From positions 62,001-126,000 of the forward strand of contig JAMWET010003063.1 in the NCBI GenBank assembly GCA_024036415.1: DNA of 64,000 nucleotides, in the 5' to 3' direction. Below, piece by piece: positions 59,225 through 64,000 of this stretch; positions within the stretch are counted from its first letter, which is position 1; each line of letters begins with the position of its first letter. A model generated the notes under the pieces. That model was given only the letters and a program-made list of their open reading frames with translations. It did not search any database and was not told the origin of the DNA. Position numbers and translations under genes: made by a program. This DNA is from Prochilodus magdalenae. Its lineage: Eukaryota > Chordata > Actinopteri > Characiformes > Prochilodontidae.

Positions 59225-59400
59225 CCAGATAACTCTGTAGATTTGGAAGTTATACTTGGAACAGAGAGACATTAAAGATCACAATGACCACAAGAATTTA
59301 TATTTCACTGTCAAGTCCAGCTGCCTTTAATTTAAGCAGATAATCACTCGTTTCATTCCCGGTTTTGTCGTTTTCCACTAATCAACCGAGGGGGCTTATT
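59225..59400. repeat. Interspersed repeat family E, copy 1
   Basis: agttatacttggaacagaga, cattaaagatcacaatgacc and atttaagcagataatcac are shared with 60620-60770 in the same orientation. Confidence 0.8.
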
Positions 59401-60479
59401 CAGGCGGGAAAAGTGATGTCAGTGCATACCTTCTATCGATGCTAAGATATCCAGTCCTACTTTTTGAATTCCCTACAGAACACCACTTTTAAAAATCAAG
59501 AGTTTTCTGAAAACACTGAAGACATATTGAGTATCAGGTAATCTGCGAAGACATGCAGCTCGCCTTGGTGGTAAAGCGGCAGAGCTCAATGCTGCAACTG
59601 TAAATGAGATTATGAAAAAAGCTGCTGAAGTTGAATCAACTGTCCTTCATCCAAATCATTTACTGAATTTACACTCACTGAAGGCGTGATTGGAGGAATT
59701 AGCGGCTAGTTTGCACCCAAGTCCCACTGGCAAACCGGTGTGTACCCACAAACACACACAAACACACACACTCCATGATAAACTGGTGCTATCGTCTAGA
59801 CTCAATATCACTGACCGCGAATGCCATCCTATGCTGTCATAGTAACCAGAGGCCAGACAACAGTGGGCTTCAGACACACACGAAGGCATGCCTCATCCCC
59901 CCCCACTCACACATATACACACACACGTGTGCACTTTCTTTACCCCTCAGAATTAAAGTCATCAACGCTTATATGATTCTAAACTTGAGAGTTATATTAA
60001 ACATCCAGCATAGCCATAAGATTTAAGCATGACCTATTTGATAACGGTGGGCGTGGCTAATGAGCAGCTTGACTGACAGATCTCTGTCCAACACGCCTAG
60101 CCTGCTTCACCTCTCATACAGAACTAAAATGATTATCCAGCTTTCAAGTGACACTAAGAGTCACAAGCGAACAGACAATGGCCAGACGGATGTATGGACA
60201 AAGCAGCACATGAACAAATGGATGAACAGAAAGATGCAACCTGTGAATAAAGGAACAGTTCAAGAAAGGATAAAAGAATGAATGTACAGACCGGTGGTCT
60301 AGCTTGCTGGCTGTTGGTTATACAGGATGGCTTTAGCCTGCTAAGTTTCTCTGACTCTGAAACAAGTTTTTTGTGGGCGGGGCAAGAGATGTAAGCCTTA
60401 TGATTGGTTATTTAATACTGATGGAAGCGTTACCCAAGATTAGGACTACCCAGTTTAATGATGAAAAGCACGTATTAAA

Positions 60480-60775
60480 GGAGCTGTTTTTTTGTTACTG
60501 TGCCTTTAAGGCTAATCGATGTAAATGGAACAGAGCTGAATGGCTGCTTCTGTGTTGAGCCTCAGTCCAGGTTAAAACACTCCTTATAACTCTATTGTGA
60601 ATGGGTGGGGCTAAGGCACTGCAGACTGAACAGTTATACTTGGACCAGACAAAACATTAAAGATCACAATGACCACAGAAATGTATATTTTACTGTCAAT
60701 ACAGCTGCCTTTCATTTAAGCAGATAAGCTCTTGTTTCATTCCCGGGTTTGTCACTGAACGTCACAAAAACATTA
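60480..60775. repeat. Interspersed repeat family E, copy 2
   Basis: Longer copy, also containing tactgtgcctttaaggctaa and ctattgtgaatgggtggggc, followed by the block shared with 59225-59400. Confidence 0.75.
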
Positions 60776-61243
60776 AATGCAAAGTGGTCCTTTTTTGCAG
60801 CCCAGTTTCTATAAAAGCAAAACAATTTACCTGGATCTTTATCATTAGAGCAACATTAGGTGCTTTTATTCTTCATATTTTGGGGGGGATTTTCATGATA
60901 AGAAATCAAGATTAAAAAACGCATATCATATCAACAGGTTCTTCATTTACACATTGTATTAAAAAAAAAAAAACACTTGGGCCAAAAGATCCTTTTTTTT
61001 AAATAGACAAAATGTTTAATGTTGTGGCCAGAGGAACCGGTCAACTCCTGAACACATATAACAGCGGTCTTTGTTTGTTAGGTCATTATGTTGGTTACCC
61101 ACAAGGAGCTTTTCTAGTAAGTAAACAAAAACACACACACAATCACTTTGTTTAAACACACACAGGGCTTTCTGTCTCACACACACATGCAGCCACACTA
61201 TCTCCTTTCACTCCCATTCTCATGTACTCTCCACCTGCCCTCT

Positions 61244-61305
61244 CTTTCATTCTTTCCTTCTTTCTTTCTTTCTTTCTTTCATTCTTTCTTTCTTTCTTTC
61301 TTCCT
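61244..61305. repeat. (TTTC)n tetranucleotide microsatellite
   Basis: ttctttctttc units with two attc variants. Confidence 0.95.
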
Positions 61306-62227
61306 GCATCATCCTGTTATCTGTGTAAACAAAAAGGCTCTCATTTCTTTGCAAATTTACATCTGCCGGGTAATTTTTTTCTCTTATGTATCTATTAGGA
61401 CTGAATAGATCCCTGGAGAAACTCTTGTGCAAATCACACCTCGCTCTGAAGCCTCGTTTAATCCATATTGCTAGGCTCTATACAGCTCACTGTGTAGCAC
61501 ACAGGTGATTATTACTGTAGCAGAACGTAATGTGCCAGAGAGAAGAAGGTGCGTCCAAAAACACATACTTCTGTATTCGTAATGTGTGCTTTAGCTTTTA
61601 TACGGCACTAAATGAGTTAAAAAAAATTTAAATTTCACCTGTCTCATTTTCTATTTAGTAAATTTAAAATTGCCGTTTAATAAAGCAAAAGTATGTCTTA
61701 CAAGATTACCTGTTTAATGGTCTTTAAAAGTTTAACCTTAATTCTAAGCTTAACTTCTGTAACCGAAAAAAGAAAAAGGTCATGGTCACTTTATCGGTCA
61801 TGTAGGTTAGCGCTGATTTACTTCGTGTGTTATAACACACTTCTGCTCTAAAAGGTGCAAAAACAAACACACACACTCCTCAGCATCCCCAACCCTCTCA
61901 TCCTCTTTTCTCATCCCTTGTTCTTTTCCTTCACCCCCTCCTCCTCTTCATCCTCGTTGTGTTTTTCACACAGAGCCTAGTGGCCTACATCCGTGTCCAA
62001 ACTCTTTTCCCAGCCTGTTTCTTCACACGGACGCCAGCCAGCGCTGATTCTCTTTCTGCCTTTCTGTTGTTTTTGTTCTCTTGTCGTCTACGACTACACA
62101 CACACTCACACACACACAGGGTCCCTTTAGCAGACGCCTTCTCTCTTTTCACATGTTGTAAGATACACCAGAAAGGATTCCTTCATCGTGCCTCGTCCTT
62201 TTTTTCCTGCTCTTAAATGGGAATGGT

Positions 62228-62253
62228 TTGTGTGTGTGTGTGTGTGTGTGTGT

Positions 62254-62286
<33 letters not shown>
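62228..62286. repeat. (TG)n microsatellite
   Basis: tg units with one ttgttt interruption. Confidence 0.95.
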
Positions 62287-62814
62287 CTGTCTGTACGTGT
62301 TGGGGGCTGGTTCTATGGTTCTGTGTGTCTGTGTTTTGAAAGCAGATCGACCCTATATGACCATCAAATTTGTTCCTGTCTTTGTAAAGTGTGTTAAAGG
62401 TACTTCAACTTGTTCTCAATGCTTCCTGAGGAATTTACTGCTGTTGTCGTAACAAACCAGATCTGCATTTTTGTCGTTTTTCAGTTTTTTAAAGAATCTG
62501 TTGCTCTTTACATTGGGTGTAAATGTTTCGATGAATGGATCAAAGGACATTCCTGTGGCTTACACTGAAATTATAGCATTGCTCCTGTAAACAGCAGCAA
62601 TATTTTAATTTAGATGACTGTAAATATGTATATATTTATATAAATGTGTGTGTGTGTAAATACATGTAGCTTTTATGCATCACTTGAACACATCAGTTGC
62701 TGTTTACATTGTATATAATGAAATGATGACTGGATCAACAGAAACGTAGCCATCCCGAAACTGCTTGGAAAAATATCTGGTTCTATTGACTTACGTTATA
62801 ATACATTCTCTGTT

Positions 62815-62866
62815 TGGTCGCCATTTTGGAGGTACTTGTTTTCTTTGGACAGCGACATTATACACA
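62815..62866. mobile_element. End fragment of the 13640-type MITE
   Basis: cgccattttggaggtacttg followed by ttttctttggacagcgacat matches one terminal repeat of the element at 13640-13905. Confidence 0.65.
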
Positions 62867-62869
62867 GTG

Positions 62870-63230
62870 CATGCTCAATGCCGAATCCTGGCTGCAAAGG
62901 CACCCCATGAGGGTAATCAAGCCCCCCAGTTTTGAGATACAGAGCAGTGGAATTGCATTCTCTGGAGTGATGAAGCACCATCCCACATCTTTGTGATGAA
63001 TTGGAGCTATCTAATTATCCAACATCAGTGCCTGACCTCATTTATGGTCTTGTGGTTGAATGTAATAAAATCCTAACGGCAACGTTCCAACATCTAGTGT
63101 AAAAGCCTTCCCAGAAGAGTAGAGGCTGTTACTACAGTAAAGAAAGAACAAGCTCTAAATGACTACCCTTGATTTCAGGACACAAATGCTGGATAAGCAG
63201 GTGTCTACAAACTTTTGGACATACAGGTTC
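62870..63230 (+). pseudogene. Tc1-derived remnant, longest copy in the window
   Basis: Contains gatacagagcagtggaattg, cagtgcctgacctcatttat, ccttcccagaagagtagagg and the end gtgtctacaaacttttggac atacag. It is the same family as 15335, 45180 and 52538. The order mirrors the C-terminus of a Tc1-like transposase, with many stops. Confidence 0.75.
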
Positions 63231-64000
63231 AGATATCCGGAGAGGGATTAGATCTTTTCTTGGACTGTAGCTCAGTGCCAATGGTAAATCTCCACTGAAA
63301 ATTCATTTTAGTCTGGGTTTAAGCTTAATCTAGGTCTGGGAACCAGGCCCCGAGTTGAGTCATGTACGAAATTATTTATTTATTAGAGGTTGGAGAAACA
63401 CCTTCTAGTGTTTTTAAGGGTTACAAGATTTCTTAAAGGATGTGGAGCTCTAACATGGAGCTTTACTGATCAGTAGGCTTTGTAACTGGCCTAAAAGAAA
63501 ACAATTACAGCCAAGATGAATCTACAGTTCTACCGCTAATAAAATACACGAATGTTCAGTGGGCACCCTTAATAAGAGGAGCGGGAGAGCAAGAAAGAAA
63601 ATAGAAAGAGCGGATGTAAGAGAAACACAGTTAGTGGCGATGAAAATGTGAGAACGAGAAACCTAAATCTTCTGGAAAGCCAGGGAAAAAAGCGGGAAGT
63701 GTTTTTCTCTGGTTACAGTGTCACATTTCTGTCTATGTTTTATTCGTGAAAACCATTAATTGTTGTGTCAGAAAGGCTCGGCCACGTCGTGGCAGCGAGG
63801 GTGAGGCTGGGGTTGAGCCCCCTGAGAAAGAGAAGGAGAATGGGGTGAAAAGAAAAAAAAGCGGGAGAGAAAGAAAGGATCAGAGGGAGAGAGGTTGGCA
63901 GAGATGAGCTTCTGGCACCTTCTACACAGAGCTCATGGAGGCGGGTGCCAAAAAAATGGCAGACTAGGCTGCACTCGTTTTCCAACCTCTCTCTCTCTTT
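63231..64000. other. Intronic DNA, no gene seen
   Basis: Unique sequence with purine-rich patches (63580-63620, 63820-63895). No splice-bounded coding segment recognised up to the right edge. Confidence 0.5.

Overview
This window is teleost fish genomic DNA. It has a vertebrate exon-intron structure, very high microsatellite density and many short Tc1/mariner, hAT-like, piggyBac-like and SINE-type copies of kinds seen in fish. The repeat flavour suggests an otophysan (characin or catfish group), but that is a low-confidence guess. Two protein-coding genes can be supported, and neither is visible as one long open reading frame.

(1) nfix, minus strand, left edge. Four consecutive internal exons of a nuclear factor I X-type transcription factor lie at 6225-6287, 4110-4184, 3103-3223 and 163-290 (listed 5' to 3' on the minus strand). 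They have AG/GT junctions, compatible phases and the residue signature of NFIX. They encode the start of the transactivation half of the protein. Later exons lie left of base 1. The large DNA-binding-domain exon that must precede 6287 is not in the window, so 6288-64000 is best read as one very large 5' intron of nfix.

(2) A gamma-M crystallin gene, plus strand, 43320-44441. It has three exons (9, 243 and 276 nt) encoding 175 residues with two beta/gamma (Greek key) domains, a TATA box 89 bases before the ATG and an AATAAA signal just after the stop. It appears to be nested, in the opposite orientation, inside the large nfix intron.

Everything else is intronic. 0-6.3 kb: nfix exons with simple repeats pressed against several splice sites, a MITE between exons 4 and 5, and a 33-bp minisatellite between exons 3 and 4. 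6.3-20 kb: CT, GT and GA tracts, a 24-bp minisatellite, foldback elements and a Tc1-derived fragment. 20-32 kb: a well-bounded deleted Tc1/mariner copy, AT-rich DNA, a 1.3-kb purine tract, and a SINE split by a TTAA-flanked piggyBac-type insertion. 32-43 kb: AGAGA and GT arrays and further repeats. 43-44.5 kb: the crystallin. 44.5-64 kb: Tc1-derived copies, telomere-like and 18-bp minisatellites, a strong hairpin, purine and pyrimidine blocks, a long-inverted-repeat element and another SINE.

The two genes have no obvious shared biochemistry. nfix is a nuclear regulator and the crystallin is a lens structural protein. The notable point is their arrangement. Most long open frames here come from simple repeats and were rejected. 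I found no rRNA, functional tRNA, CRISPR or other complete gene.
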